Below are positions 50,090-58,527 of a stretch of DNA of 64,000 bases, in pieces. Every line of letters starts with the position of its first letter. Position 1 is the stretch's first letter. Position numbers and translations under genes: made by a program. This DNA is from Syntrophobotulus glycolicus DSM 8271 (lineage in GTDB: Bacteria > Bacillota > Desulfitobacteriia > Desulfitobacteriales > Syntrophobotulaceae). The notes under the pieces are model-generated. The model had not been told where the DNA came from. It was given only the letters and a program-made list of their open reading frames with translations, and did not search any database. The stretch is from positions 1,736,001 to 1,800,000 of the forward strand of contig NC_015172.1 in assembly GCF_000190635.1 (NCBI RefSeq), read 5' to 3'.

Positions 50090-51298
50090 ATGACAACCTT
50101 GAAATTACTGCTTGTTTTTGTCTTGATGATGATCCTTCTTTGGCGGAAGAAGCCTCTGGCCCAAGTAGTTATTGCTTCTTCCGTGCTTTTGGCTTTACTC
50201 TGCGGAACCGGCCCGGCTGTTTTTTTTCAGATGGTCTGGAAAGCAACTTATAGTCAGACCACATTAGAATTGATCGCTGTTTTGGCCAGTATTATGATTT
50301 TGGAACGACTGCTCAGAAAACAGGGATATTTGGATCGTATGCTGAAAGCGCTTTCGGGTCTTTTTCGGGACCGGAGAATTGTCATGGCGATGATTCCAGC
50401 CTTTATCGGTCTGATGCCCAGTGCCGGAGGAGCCTTATTTTCAGCCCCTTTGGTCGAGGAAGCTGCAGGCAAATCCGTGCCGGCAGAGGAAAAAGCTTTT
50501 GTTAATTTCTATTACAGGCACATCTGGGAGTATTTCCTCCCGATTTACCCCGGTGTGCTCCTGGCCTCTTCAATCACTCAGATCCCTCTTTCCAAACTGA
50601 TTCCCGCTTTGGCACCTTTCGGCATCCTGATCATCTTAATCGGCTTACCCTTTCTGTTTTCGATCAAACCTTCAGAAATACCGGCGTCCTCTTCAAGCGA
50701 TAAAGAAGAACGCGGTAAACTCATTAAAGATGTGATCTTCAGTACCCTTCCCGTTATTGGGGTCGTTGCCCTGGTTTTGGCCTCGGTGAATGCAATTTTG
50801 GCTGTACTCCTGGTTGTCGGCTTTTTGGTTTTCAAGCACCGCTATACGCCCGGCCAATTGATTGCCGTAGTTCGGGAAGCCGTCGTCATCAAGACCTTAG
50901 TCATCATTTGGGGGATTATGCTGTTTAAAGAGGTTATGACCGCAACCGGATCAATCAATGATTTGCCGGTACTGATTGGCCAGCTGCCTATTCCTCAAAT
51001 TGCCGTTTTGGGCATGGTCAGTTTTCTAATTGCTTATCTGACCGGTCAAACCGGTTTTTATGTCGGCATCGCTTTCCCTATTGTCGTTGGGGCTGCAGGC
51101 GGGCAGGTCAGCCTTCCCCTGGCGGTCTTTGTTTTTGTTGCCGGATCGGCTGGTACCATGCTTAGTCCCATGCATCTCTGTCTCTCTCTGACCATCGATT
51201 ATTTTAAAACAAATCTGACCAAAGTCTGGCCGAAGCTTATTGTTTTAGAGACCATTTTAGTCGGTGTGGCTCTGATCAATTACTTGATTCCGCGTTAA
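50090..51298 (+). CDS. DUF401-family membrane protein
   Basis: A 402-residue integral membrane protein with about ten hydrophobic segments. The family-typical MLKALSGLFRDRRIVMAMIP, FIGLMPSAGGALFSAPLVEE and HIWEYFLPIYPG suggest DUF401, a group related in layout to GntP/ArsB-type permeases. It is a likely transporter of unknown substrate. It is the only plus-strand gene in this block, inserted between spoVK and hfq, and followed by its own terminator. Confidence 0.85.
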   Translation: MTTLKLLLVFVLMMILLWRKKPLAQVVIASSVLLALLCGTGPAVFFQMVWKATYSQTTLELIAVLASIMILERLLRKQGYLDRMLKALSGLFRDRRIVMAMIPAFIGLMPSAGGALFSAPLVEEAAGKSVPAEEKAFVNFYYRHIWEYFLPIYPGVLLASSITQIPLSKLIPALAPFGILIILIGLPFLFSIKPSEIPASSSSDKEERGKLIKDVIFSTLPVIGVVALVLASVNAILAVLLVVGFLVFKHRYTPGQLIAVVREAVVIKTLVIIWGIMLFKEVMTATGSINDLPVLIGQLPIPQIAVLGMVSFLIAYLTGQTGFYVGIAFPIVVGAAGGQVSLPLAVFVFVAGSAGTMLSPMHLCLSLTIDYFKTNLTKVWPKLIVLETILVGVALINYLIPR

Positions 51299-51324
51299 AG
51301 CCAAACTGTTTCCTAAATAGAGAA

Positions 51325-51366
51325 AAGAACGCAACGAAATTTTCATTCGCTGCGTTCTCTTTTTCT
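51325..51366 (+). terminator. Rho-independent terminator
   Basis: AGAACGCAACGAA and TTCGCTGCGTTCT pair with one mismatch around a 7-base loop, followed by CTTTTTC. It also faces the end of hfq and may serve both strands. Confidence 0.85.
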
Positions 51367-51412
51367 TTCACCAGGAATCGCGGCCATTCATTACGGCCGA
51401 GGGGTCTAGGGT

Positions 51413-51664
51413 CTATTCTGCCGAAGTGCCCCCGGCAGCATTCATATTCATATTTATAGAGCGCAAAGGCATTATGGTCGAAATGGCATGCTTATAAACC
51501 ATCTGCTGTTTGCCTTCAAAATCCAGTACTACGGTAAAATTATCAAAACCCTTGACTAACCCTTTAAGTTGAAATCCGTTTACCAGATAGAGGGTAACCG
51601 GAATATTGTCCTTGCGGATCTGATTGAGAAAGGTATCCTGTAAATTAATTGGTGATTTATTCAT
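51413..51664 (-). CDS. hfq: RNA chaperone Hfq
   Basis: Hfq, the hexameric Sm-like RNA-binding protein, 83 residues. Sm1 ([20 protein letters not shown], and [17 protein letters not shown]) and Sm2 (VYKHAISTI) are both present. The C-terminal tail is short and Asn/Met-rich. The start at 51664 has GGAGG with 7-base spacing; a longer frame begins inside miaA's 3' region and is rejected. miaA-hfq order is conserved broadly. Confidence 0.97.
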   Translation of the reverse strand: MNKSPINLQDTFLNQIRKDNIPVTLYLVNGFQLKGLVKGFDNFTVVLDFEGKQQMVYKHAISTIMPLRSINMNMNAAGGTSAE

Positions 51665-51699
51665 AATTTTACCTCCATCACCTTTTCTTACTATGGAAC

Positions 51700-52647
51700 T
51701 TATTCTACACGAGATAATGCTTCCCTGCAAGTATGGAAAACATCAGAAATTATTTCACTTTTCGAGTATTTGTACGTATCATACCATTTTATTCGCGGAT
51801 CGCGGCGGAACCAGGTGAATTGTCTTTTGGCAAAGTGCCTGGTGTCTCTTTGGAACAAGCGGAGCATCTCCTCGTATTTGGTCAGACCCCTCAAATACTG
51901 TATCACGTGCCGGTAGCCAATACTCTGCAGGGATTTTGTTTGATAAGGGTATTTTCTCAGCAGTCCCTCGACTTCCTGGATCAATCCTGCTTCAAGCATG
52001 CTTTCACAACGGAGATTAATCCTGTCATAAATGACCTGGCGGGGAGCATCCAGCCCCAGATAAATGACGGTCTGGTCAAGTGCAGGGTATTTGGTTTCCA
52101 GGTAATCTCTCTGTTCCGAGAGAGGCTTGCCGGTTATTTCGGATACCTCCAAAGCCCGCACAACCCTGGCCGTATCATTCGGGTGCAATCTCCTTGCTGT
52201 CGAAGGGTCTATTTCCGCCAATTTCCCATGCAGGGCCAAACTGCCATGATTTCTGACGAAGGTAAGCCACTTCGTTTTGATCTTGTCCGAACCTTCTAAC
52301 GGAAAGGAATAGTCGTCAGTCAAAGAACGAATGTAAAGGCCGGTCCCGCCGACAATAATCGGCATTTTCCTCCTGGCTTGGATATCGGCAAGGATGACCC
52401 GGGCCAGAGATTGAAAAACCGCGGTTGTGAAGGGTTTATCCGGTTCCAGGATATTGATTAAGTGATGCCGGATTTCCCCAAGTTCTCCAAGCGAAGGTTT
52501 GGCAGAACCAATATCCAACTCTTGATAGACTTGGATCGAATCGCCGTTGATGATCTCACCATTTAATTTGCGGGCCAATTCCATGCCCAGGTCGCTTTTG
52601 CCGACTGCCGTCGGTCCGACGATAATGATCAGGGGCCCTTTGAGCAT
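51700..52647 (-). CDS. miaA: tRNA dimethylallyltransferase MiaA
   Basis: A 315-residue enzyme adding dimethylallyl to N6 of A37 in tRNAs that read UNN codons, the substrate for MiaB, also encoded here. Motifs: [19 protein letters not shown] (P-loop), [30 protein letters not shown], and the C-terminal [16 protein letters not shown] start at the ATG of MLKGPLIII since GAGGAATGAAC is spaced for it; an ATG two codons earlier is too near. It lies 14 bases from the RsmJ-like gene and belongs to the mutS-to-hfq operon. Confidence 0.96.
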   Translation of the reverse strand: MLKGPLIIIVGPTAVGKSDLGMELARKLNGEIINGDSIQVYQELDIGSAKPSLGELGEIRHHLINILEPDKPFTTAVFQSLARVILADIQARRKMPIIVGGTGLYIRSLTDDYSFPLEGSDKIKTKWLTFVRNHGSLALHGKLAEIDPSTARRLHPNDTARVVRALEVSEITGKPLSEQRDYLETKYPALDQTVIYLGLDAPRQVIYDRINLRCESMLEAGLIQEVEGLLRKYPYQTKSLQSIGYRHVIQYLRGLTKYEEMLRLFQRDTRHFAKRQFTWFRRDPRIKWYDTYKYSKSEIISDVFHTCREALSRVE

Positions 52648-52661
52648 GTTCATTCCTCATT

Positions 52662-53483
52662 TTATTTAAGATTGATTTCACCATAGTGAAAAGAGCTGTA
52701 TTTACCAGAGGGTACTATTGTAAAGCCTAATCTGTCAAATTCCCCGCTACCCTTGCGTTCCTTAAGCAGCACTTTTCTTCTGGCTACCCGGCATGCCTGC
52801 TCAACCGCTTCCAGCCTCAGTCCGGTCGAATCTGACCAGAGCTTCAGAGGCTTTATGGAGGCTGAGGAATCAACCGTACTGTTAAACATAGGATCAAAAT
52901 AGACGATATCATAGGAACGATCTTTTAAGCTCCTCAAATAGTCCAAATGGTCACTATGGAAAAGCATGATCTTCTCTGTTCCCCTGATTAGCTCAGACCA
53001 AGCTCTTTCTTTCAGGGCATTTTTTAGTTTAGGCGGGCGCAAGCTGCTCATTTCCGTTATTCCCTCCCTGACTAAAGCATAGATCAGCGGAGAGGATTCC
53101 AAGGCGGTTACCTGACCACTTTGTCCTGCTGCCCAGGAGGCAAGCAAAGTATCTGAGCCTAATCCCATTGTCGCATCCAGAAAACAATCGCCTTTCCTTA
53201 TTTCGGCAGCTTCCAGAAAACGGTCGGCTTCTCCTTTGAGAAGGTTGATCATCCTCAGTAAAGCCATGCTGGGATGGAAGAAAAAAGAGGTCCCACCCTC
53301 CTCCAGGGAAATTCTTTTTTTGTAAATTTTCAGCACAGGGCCGGAAAGGGTCTGATTTTTCTCCGCCAAAATCAGCCGGAGATCAGAATGCTCTTTCAGC
53401 CAGCGGACAATCTCGGGTTCCCCGTCAGCGGGAATTGTCGATTGATAGTAAATCAATTGCTGTCCATGATCAGCGGAGAGCAT
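52662..53483 (-). CDS. Class I SAM methyltransferase, RsmJ-like
   Basis: A 273-residue methyltransferase. The SAM site is FLDATMGLGSDTLLAS near residue 100, matching the DATAGLGRD of 16S rRNA m2G1516 methyltransferase RsmJ, and IVYFDPMFNST near 193 matches RsmJ's YLDPMFP. The N-terminal 90 residues are distinct. I therefore suggest rRNA guanine-N2 methylation with moderate confidence. The start ATG follows the mutL stop directly (TAAATG), so it is co-translated with mutL. Confidence 0.8.
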   Translation of the reverse strand: MLSADHGQQLIYYQSTIPADGEPEIVRWLKEHSDLRLILAEKNQTLSGPVLKIYKKRISLEEGGTSFFFHPSMALLRMINLLKGEADRFLEAAEIRKGDCFLDATMGLGSDTLLASWAAGQSGQVTALESSPLIYALVREGITEMSSLRPPKLKNALKERAWSELIRGTEKIMLFHSDHLDYLRSLKDRSYDIVYFDPMFNSTVDSSASIKPLKLWSDSTGLRLEAVEQACRVARRKVLLKERKGSGEFDRLGFTIVPSGKYSSFHYGEINLK

Positions 53484-55475
53484 TTAAGCATAATTCCTTT
53501 TGAATTTTTTGGTCAGCTCTTCCTGGGTAATTTCGATGATGACCGGTCGACCGTGCGGACAGGTGTAGGGATTTTCCGCCCGGCTTAGATTAAAAAGCAG
53601 AGCCTGCATATCAGGAATACTTAAATAGTCATTCCCTTTGATCGAATTCCGGCACGCGGCTGTAAAGATCCATTTTTCAATAATGTTTTCCAGGGATACA
53701 GTGGTTCTGTCTTTCATCAGCTCATCAATAAAAGATAGAAAGATTTCTTCAGGCTTATCCAGGTTTTTAATCAGAGGCACCCCTCTCAAAAGATAGGTCC
53801 GGTCCCCGAATTGCTCAAGAATAAACCCGCTTTTTCTAAAAAGTTCAAAATTACTCAGCACAATTTGCTCTTCGTGTACGGAGAGGGTTAACGTGATGGG
53901 TAAAAGCAGCAGTTGGGAATCCGGGGTGTCTTTTTGAAAGGAACGGTAAAGCTTTTCAACCGTGATTCGTTCATGGGCGGCATGCTGATCGATGATATAC
54001 AGTGATTGATCATCAGTTGCCAAAATATAAGTGCCCATGATTTGACCCAGCGCTCTCAAATTTCCTAAAGGATTTACGCTGTTTAAATCATTGAAATGAT
54101 CAGTATGATTAATCTTATCCTTTATATCACTGGGATCATTCGCAATATGATTGATATTCGTATCAATAGCATTTGTATTAATCTCAGTGAGATCATTGAT
54201 ATTCTTTCCGGTAATCGCCTCCTGATGATTTATCCCTCTAGGATTCGACTCAATTTCATTTTGCTTTGACTGTCTGAACAAGTCAGACAGAGTTTCCACC
54301 GTTTCCATCGGTTGCTCCGTATGCCTGGAAGACGTATTTGATTTAGAACGAAAATCAAAATCTTTGTTCCGGGCATATACGGTCTGGCTTTCCTTCAAAC
54401 TATCGGAGATCTCATTCAAAAACAGTGAAGTTTCTTTTGCTTGCCCAAAAGCGGGTGGGTGGAGATCTATGCGTTCTATTTTTCTTCCGTCCAGAACGGC
54501 TTTATTGAGCTGAGCGGTAAGAAAGGTCATGAGTTCGTTTTCTTGCTTGAATTTAATTTCCATTTTTGAGGGGTGAACATTCACATCATATAAAGAAGGG
54601 CTAAGCTCAATGTTCAAAACAACAATCGGATAAGTATTATGGGGAATCAGGGTATGAAAAGAATTTTTAACCGCTTGGCGCAGCTGTTTGGACCGGATGA
54701 TCCGCCCATTAATCATCAATACCTGATAGTTGCCGTTATTCCTGGTGAGATCAGGCATGCTCAGATACCCGGAAACGGCATAATGTTCATTGCAAAAAGA
54801 GACCGGAACAAGCTTTTGGGCAATCTGACTGCCCATCACAGAAGCAATGACGTGCCGCAGGGAACCATCCCCCGGAGACATAAACACGGTATGCTTGGCA
54901 TGTTTAAGGATAAAACGAACAGCGGGCTTGGTTAACGCCAGTTTGGAGACCATATCCGAAATCAGTCCGAATTCTGTCCCCTGGGACTTCAGAAATTTAT
55001 ATCTGGCCGGGGTAGTATAAAACAAGTCTCTGATGGTGACTGTTGTTCCTTTCGGACAGCCTGTTTCCTCAAAATTCTTAACTTCGCTGTTTTCTATAGA
55101 TAATCTCGCACCCAAAGCGGAATCAGCAGTTCTTGAGACTATTTCCATACGGGAAACTGAGGCAATGCTGGGTAAAGCTTCTCCGCGGAAGCCGAGAGTA
55201 GCCAGGGTGTCTAAATCTTCAATATGACTTATTTTGCTTGTCGCGTGAGGAAGGACAGCAGTTTGCAATTCTTCAGGAGCTATCCCCGATCCATCGTCCC
55301 TGACCCTGATCAGGGCTGTGCCATTGCCTTCAACGGTAATTTCAATATGTTCAGCTCCGGCGTCAAGAGAATTTTCCACCAATTCCTTAACTACGGACAA
55401 AGGGCGTTCAACGACTTCTCCGGCCGCTATTTGGTTGATGCAGAGCTGATTCAGAATTTTAATCCTTTTTTGCAT
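53484..55475 (-). CDS. mutL: DNA mismatch repair protein MutL
   Basis: A full MutL of 663 residues. The GHKL ATPase half includes INQIAAGEVVERPLSVVKEL, ENSLDAGA, RDDGSGI, and TLGFRGEALPSI. A 130-residue linker (about 340-460) contains an Asn/Ile/Asp-rich run (INTNAIDTNINHIANDPSD). The C-terminal half has the endonuclease motif DQHAAHERITVEK from residue 496, ACRNSIKGND and CPHGRPV, so it is a nicking MutL. The start overlaps the deacetylase-like gene by 17 bases. Partner MutS is encoded upstream in the same operon. Confidence 0.96.
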   Translation of the reverse strand: MQKRIKILNQLCINQIAAGEVVERPLSVVKELVENSLDAGAEHIEITVEGNGTALIRVRDDGSGIAPEELQTAVLPHATSKISHIEDLDTLATLGFRGEALPSIASVSRMEIVSRTADSALGARLSIENSEVKNFEETGCPKGTTVTIRDLFYTTPARYKFLKSQGTEFGLISDMVSKLALTKPAVRFILKHAKHTVFMSPGDGSLRHVIASVMGSQIAQKLVPVSFCNEHYAVSGYLSMPDLTRNNGNYQVLMINGRIIRSKQLRQAVKNSFHTLIPHNTYPIVVLNIELSPSLYDVNVHPSKMEIKFKQENELMTFLTAQLNKAVLDGRKIERIDLHPPAFGQAKETSLFLNEISDSLKESQTVYARNKDFDFRSKSNTSSRHTEQPMETVETLSDLFRQSKQNEIESNPRGINHQEAITGKNINDLTEINTNAIDTNINHIANDPSDIKDKINHTDHFNDLNSVNPLGNLRALGQIMGTYILATDDQSLYIIDQHAAHERITVEKLYRSFQKDTPDSQLLLLPITLTLSVHEEQIVLSNFELFRKSGFILEQFGDRTYLLRGVPLIKNLDKPEEIFLSFIDELMKDRTTVSLENIIEKWIFTAACRNSIKGNDYLSIPDMQALLFNLSRAENPYTCPHGRPVIIEITQEELTKKFKRNYA

Positions 55476-56814
55476 GCAGGTTCACTTCCTTACCTGAATT
55501 CCAGAAGCGTATCTCATTGTCTTCCTGATCCTGAAAAAGAATATTCCGGACAGCCGGCAGGTTATCCTTTTTCAGCAAATGCTCCAATACATCATATCCC
55601 GCCTGCCGGCACTGTGGACAGACCCCAAAGGGCAGTCTGATCAGATGCCCTGTTTCGGCAGTCATATGATTGAGGGAAATCATGAAAACCGTGCCGCCGC
55701 AGTGTCCGCATTTGCGGATATAATCCTTTCTGAATTCCTGGAAACAGTTCGTATCATAATAGATATGATTCTCCAGGCAGATCCATTTTCCGCCCGGCAA
55801 AAAATCCCCGCTTGCATAAGTCCAGTTCGGGGCGGCAGATTCCTGCTCTTGTCTGAGGTCTGACAAATAAGATTTGAACGTCTCTCCCCCAATGATCTTC
55901 CGTCTGCTTTTCTGGGGTTCGACTACTCCGGAATAATCTTCACCCGCCAGAGCCAAAAAGATAGCCAGGTTAACATAGGGCAAGGCTCCCTGAATGGAAT
56001 ACCCCCCTTCCAGTACCGCCAGGTCTGGCTTGAGGAGCTCTGTGATTTTCGCATAGCCTTGTGCCGTAACATTCATTGAGGCTAACGGATCAGTAAAATG
56101 ATTATCCTGACCGGCAGAATTAATGATAAAGTCAGGCTTAAACTCCTCCAGGCGCGGTAATATCCAATTTTCCACAGTATAAAGCATGCCCTCGTCACCA
56201 ACTCCGGGAGGCAAAGGAATATTCAGCTGGGTACCCCAGGCATTTGGCCCGCCTTTTTCCGCGGCAAAGCCTGAACCAGGATAAAGGGTGCGGCCATCCT
56301 GATGGATGGATATACATAGAACGTTGGGATCATCGCGAAAGATATCCTGGGTTCCGTCCCCGTGGTGGACATCAGTATCGATGATCGCGACTTTTTTGAT
56401 CCCGTGATAGGTCCGCAGGTAGTTCACAACGATGGCCTCGTTATTTAGAGTGCAAAAACCCCGGTTGCCCCATACCGTAGAAAAAGAATGATGACCGGGC
56501 GGCCGGACTAAGGCAAACCCGTTCTTCAGCTCCCGGTTCATCATAGCCCGGGCCAGGACAATAGAGCTGCCGACAGCGATGAGGTGAGGTTCAAGCTCTC
56601 GATGTTTATCCGGATCGGGGTATAAAGCCTGGGTGCGGAGGACATCATGAAGACTGCCCAGCTCCGGCGAATATTGCTTAACCTGGGGAAGGTCGAGCAC
56701 ACCTTCCTCAAACAGCTGTTCCTGAGTATAAAGCAGCCTTTCCTCCCTTTCCGGGTGAGTTGGCCCCAGGGACCAGTCAAAAGCCGGGAAAAAGATGATT
56801 CCTGTTTTAGACAT
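55459..56814 (-). CDS. Histone-deacetylase-fold protein with C-terminal zinc ribbon
   Basis: A 451-residue deacetylase-superfamily protein. The arginase/deacetylase core covers residues 1-300: LVRPPGHHS (His108, His109), IIDTDVHHGDGTQ (metal Asp148 and His150), GQDNH (metal Asp237), and LEGGYS with Tyr272. All catalytic positions of class II HDACs and AcuC-like enzymes are there. Residues 345-451 are an added domain with two CxxC pairs (Cys369/372, Cys399/402), probably a zinc ribbon. Substrate could be an acetyl-lysine or a small acylated amine. Overlaps: 8 bases with the hydantoinase gene and 17 with mutL. Confidence 0.87.
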   Translation of the reverse strand: MSKTGIIFFPAFDWSLGPTHPEREERLLYTQEQLFEEGVLDLPQVKQYSPELGSLHDVLRTQALYPDPDKHRELEPHLIAVGSSIVLARAMMNRELKNGFALVRPPGHHSFSTVWGNRGFCTLNNEAIVVNYLRTYHGIKKVAIIDTDVHHGDGTQDIFRDDPNVLCISIHQDGRTLYPGSGFAAEKGGPNAWGTQLNIPLPPGVGDEGMLYTVENWILPRLEEFKPDFIINSAGQDNHFTDPLASMNVTAQGYAKITELLKPDLAVLEGGYSIQGALPYVNLAIFLALAGEDYSGVVEPQKSRRKIIGGETFKSYLSDLRQEQESAAPNWTYASGDFLPGGKWICLENHIYYDTNCFQEFRKDYIRKCGHCGGTVFMISLNHMTAETGHLIRLPFGVCPQCRQAGYDVLEHLLKKDNLPAVRNILFQDQEDNEIRFWNSGKEVNLHAKKD

Positions 56815-58495
56815 TGCTTACCCTCCCTCGGACTCCGGGATGAACATGCACTGCTCCTCTGACGATCTGGCCAATGGTCCGCTGGTTTTCTACCAAGGGA
56901 AAATAGTCAAGCGGCTCTGATTCTAAATTTTCCGCATCGATACCCATTTGCGCAGCTTGTTGGGAAGCGAGTTGATTTAAGAAATCTTCTATTTCCTTAT
57001 GGGGCTTGAGGGAACCGCTCCAATTCCCCTGTTCCCCCGTTTCTTCTATTCCGTACCGGCCGAGGGACGTGTCCAAATTCAGAGTCCAGGAAAAAGTAGA
57101 TTTGGCCATTGCCGCGCCAAGAGCATTGGAGACATCGGAACAAGGAACCGGCGATGTCTCCATCTTCAGTCTTTGAGCCAGGTAATCAGCAAGCCCGAAA
57201 CTCCCTCCCCCGCTCAGGTGAACCCTAAAGTTCATATTGTGGTGAGGGTGCAGCACTTCCCATACCTTATAGGCCGGTTCTTCCCGCCATTCCTTCAGGA
57301 GCTGCTCAATGGCTTCTGCAATTGTTTCAACGACTTCCCCTATAATCTTTTCAGCCATTTTCTTGGCCAGCCGGGAGATCAGAATAGGGTCTTCCCGGTC
57401 AGAGGCAGGCAAAAGCCCGGCCATGGCGATGACAGCCTGCTCGTAGTTGCCGAATTTTGTGAGACGGAGACAGCGCAAGGCATCTGTGGGGGTCGGTTCT
57501 GGTCCTCCAATGCACCTGGCCGGTCCATGACGGAAAGGCTCAATACGAATTTTCCCCTTCCGCACTGTGATGGCCGAGTCTCCTCCGATAGGCAGGGACC
57601 TGACCGCCAGGGATCTGATTGATGTGAAATAGGGGCCTATTTGGGCCCCTTTGGCACTGCGTAAAGGGGCGTCGGATAAGACCAGGCCGATATCTGTTGT
57701 CGTTCCCCCAATATCCACAACCACATAGCTTTGCTCCGGGTTGTCCTGCTGGGCCATCGCACCAAGGATACTGGCGGCCGGCCCCGAATAGATCGAGTCG
57801 ACCGGTCTGATTTTCTCAATCGGCAGGACTCCGCCATCTGCTTTCAGGACCCTGATTACAGAGGTGTACCCCCTGCATTCCAGGGCGAATTTTAATTGTG
57901 AAGCAAAATCATCAAAGATAGTTTGGGATGCCAAATGAAGGTAAGCAGTCAAACTGCGGCGATAAAAATTTGGCTGTCCCCACTGGCTGCCGGTCATGAT
58001 TTCCACATGAGGCAGCTCCTTTTTCAGGTACTCAGCTAACTGAAGCTCATGAATATGATTACGATGAGAGAATTTACCGGCGATGGCAACCAGCGGCTGT
58101 TTTTCCTGTCTCAATTGTTCAACCAGTCCGGCCCATTCCCCCCGGTCCGGCGGCCGGACTTCCCGCCCGCGAAAATCAAGCTCACCCGTCAGGACATGAA
58201 ATTCCACAGGCCAGGGTAAAGCACTGAGCTTCATGCCGGTACCGGGAAAAAGAACCAGGTGGACTCCGGGGGTGCGTTTTTGGAGAACAGCATTTGTGAC
58301 CAGGGTTGTACTGACTGTAATTTCGTTGATTTCAGAACAGTCTGTTTCCAAAGTATCAATGGCATTGAGAAGTGTTTGCAGCAAATCATCCGGTTCGGTC
58401 ATTACTTTACAACATCTTAAAAGAGAACAATCCTCTAAAAGTACGGCATCCGTAAAGGTACCTCCCACATCAATTCCAATTTTACGGCCCATCAA
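56807..58495 (-). CDS. Hydantoinase/oxoprolinase-family protein (HyuA-like)
   Basis: A 562-residue member of the hydantoinase A/oxoprolinase family. N-terminal KIGIDVGGTFTDAVLLED and later VVVDIGGTTTDIGLVLSD are the two phosphate-binding segments of the actin-like fold; SIYSGPAASILGAMA is also characteristic. No HyuB-type partner is present. The chain is shorter than full HyuA (about 700). So it may be an ATP-dependent cyclic-amide hydrolase of unknown substrate. It lies 32 bases after mutS and overlaps the deacetylase-like gene by 8 bases. Confidence 0.85.
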   Translation of the reverse strand: MMGRKIGIDVGGTFTDAVLLEDCSLLRCCKVMTEPDDLLQTLLNAIDTLETDCSEINEITVSTTLVTNAVLQKRTPGVHLVLFPGTGMKLSALPWPVEFHVLTGELDFRGREVRPPDRGEWAGLVEQLRQEKQPLVAIAGKFSHRNHIHELQLAEYLKKELPHVEIMTGSQWGQPNFYRRSLTAYLHLASQTIFDDFASQLKFALECRGYTSVIRVLKADGGVLPIEKIRPVDSIYSGPAASILGAMAQQDNPEQSYVVVDIGGTTTDIGLVLSDAPLRSAKGAQIGPYFTSIRSLAVRSLPIGGDSAITVRKGKIRIEPFRHGPARCIGGPEPTPTDALRCLRLTKFGNYEQAVIAMAGLLPASDREDPILISRLAKKMAEKIIGEVVETIAEAIEQLLKEWREEPAYKVWEVLHPHHNMNFRVHLSGGGSFGLADYLAQRLKMETSPVPCSDVSNALGAAMAKSTFSWTLNLDTSLGRYGIEETGEQGNWSGSLKPHKEIEDFLNQLASQQAAQMGIDAENLESEPLDYFPLVENQRTIGQIVRGAVHVHPGVRGRVSNV

Positions 58496-58527
58496 TCAGA
58501 CTTCCTTCCATACGGCGAGTATTGAAA

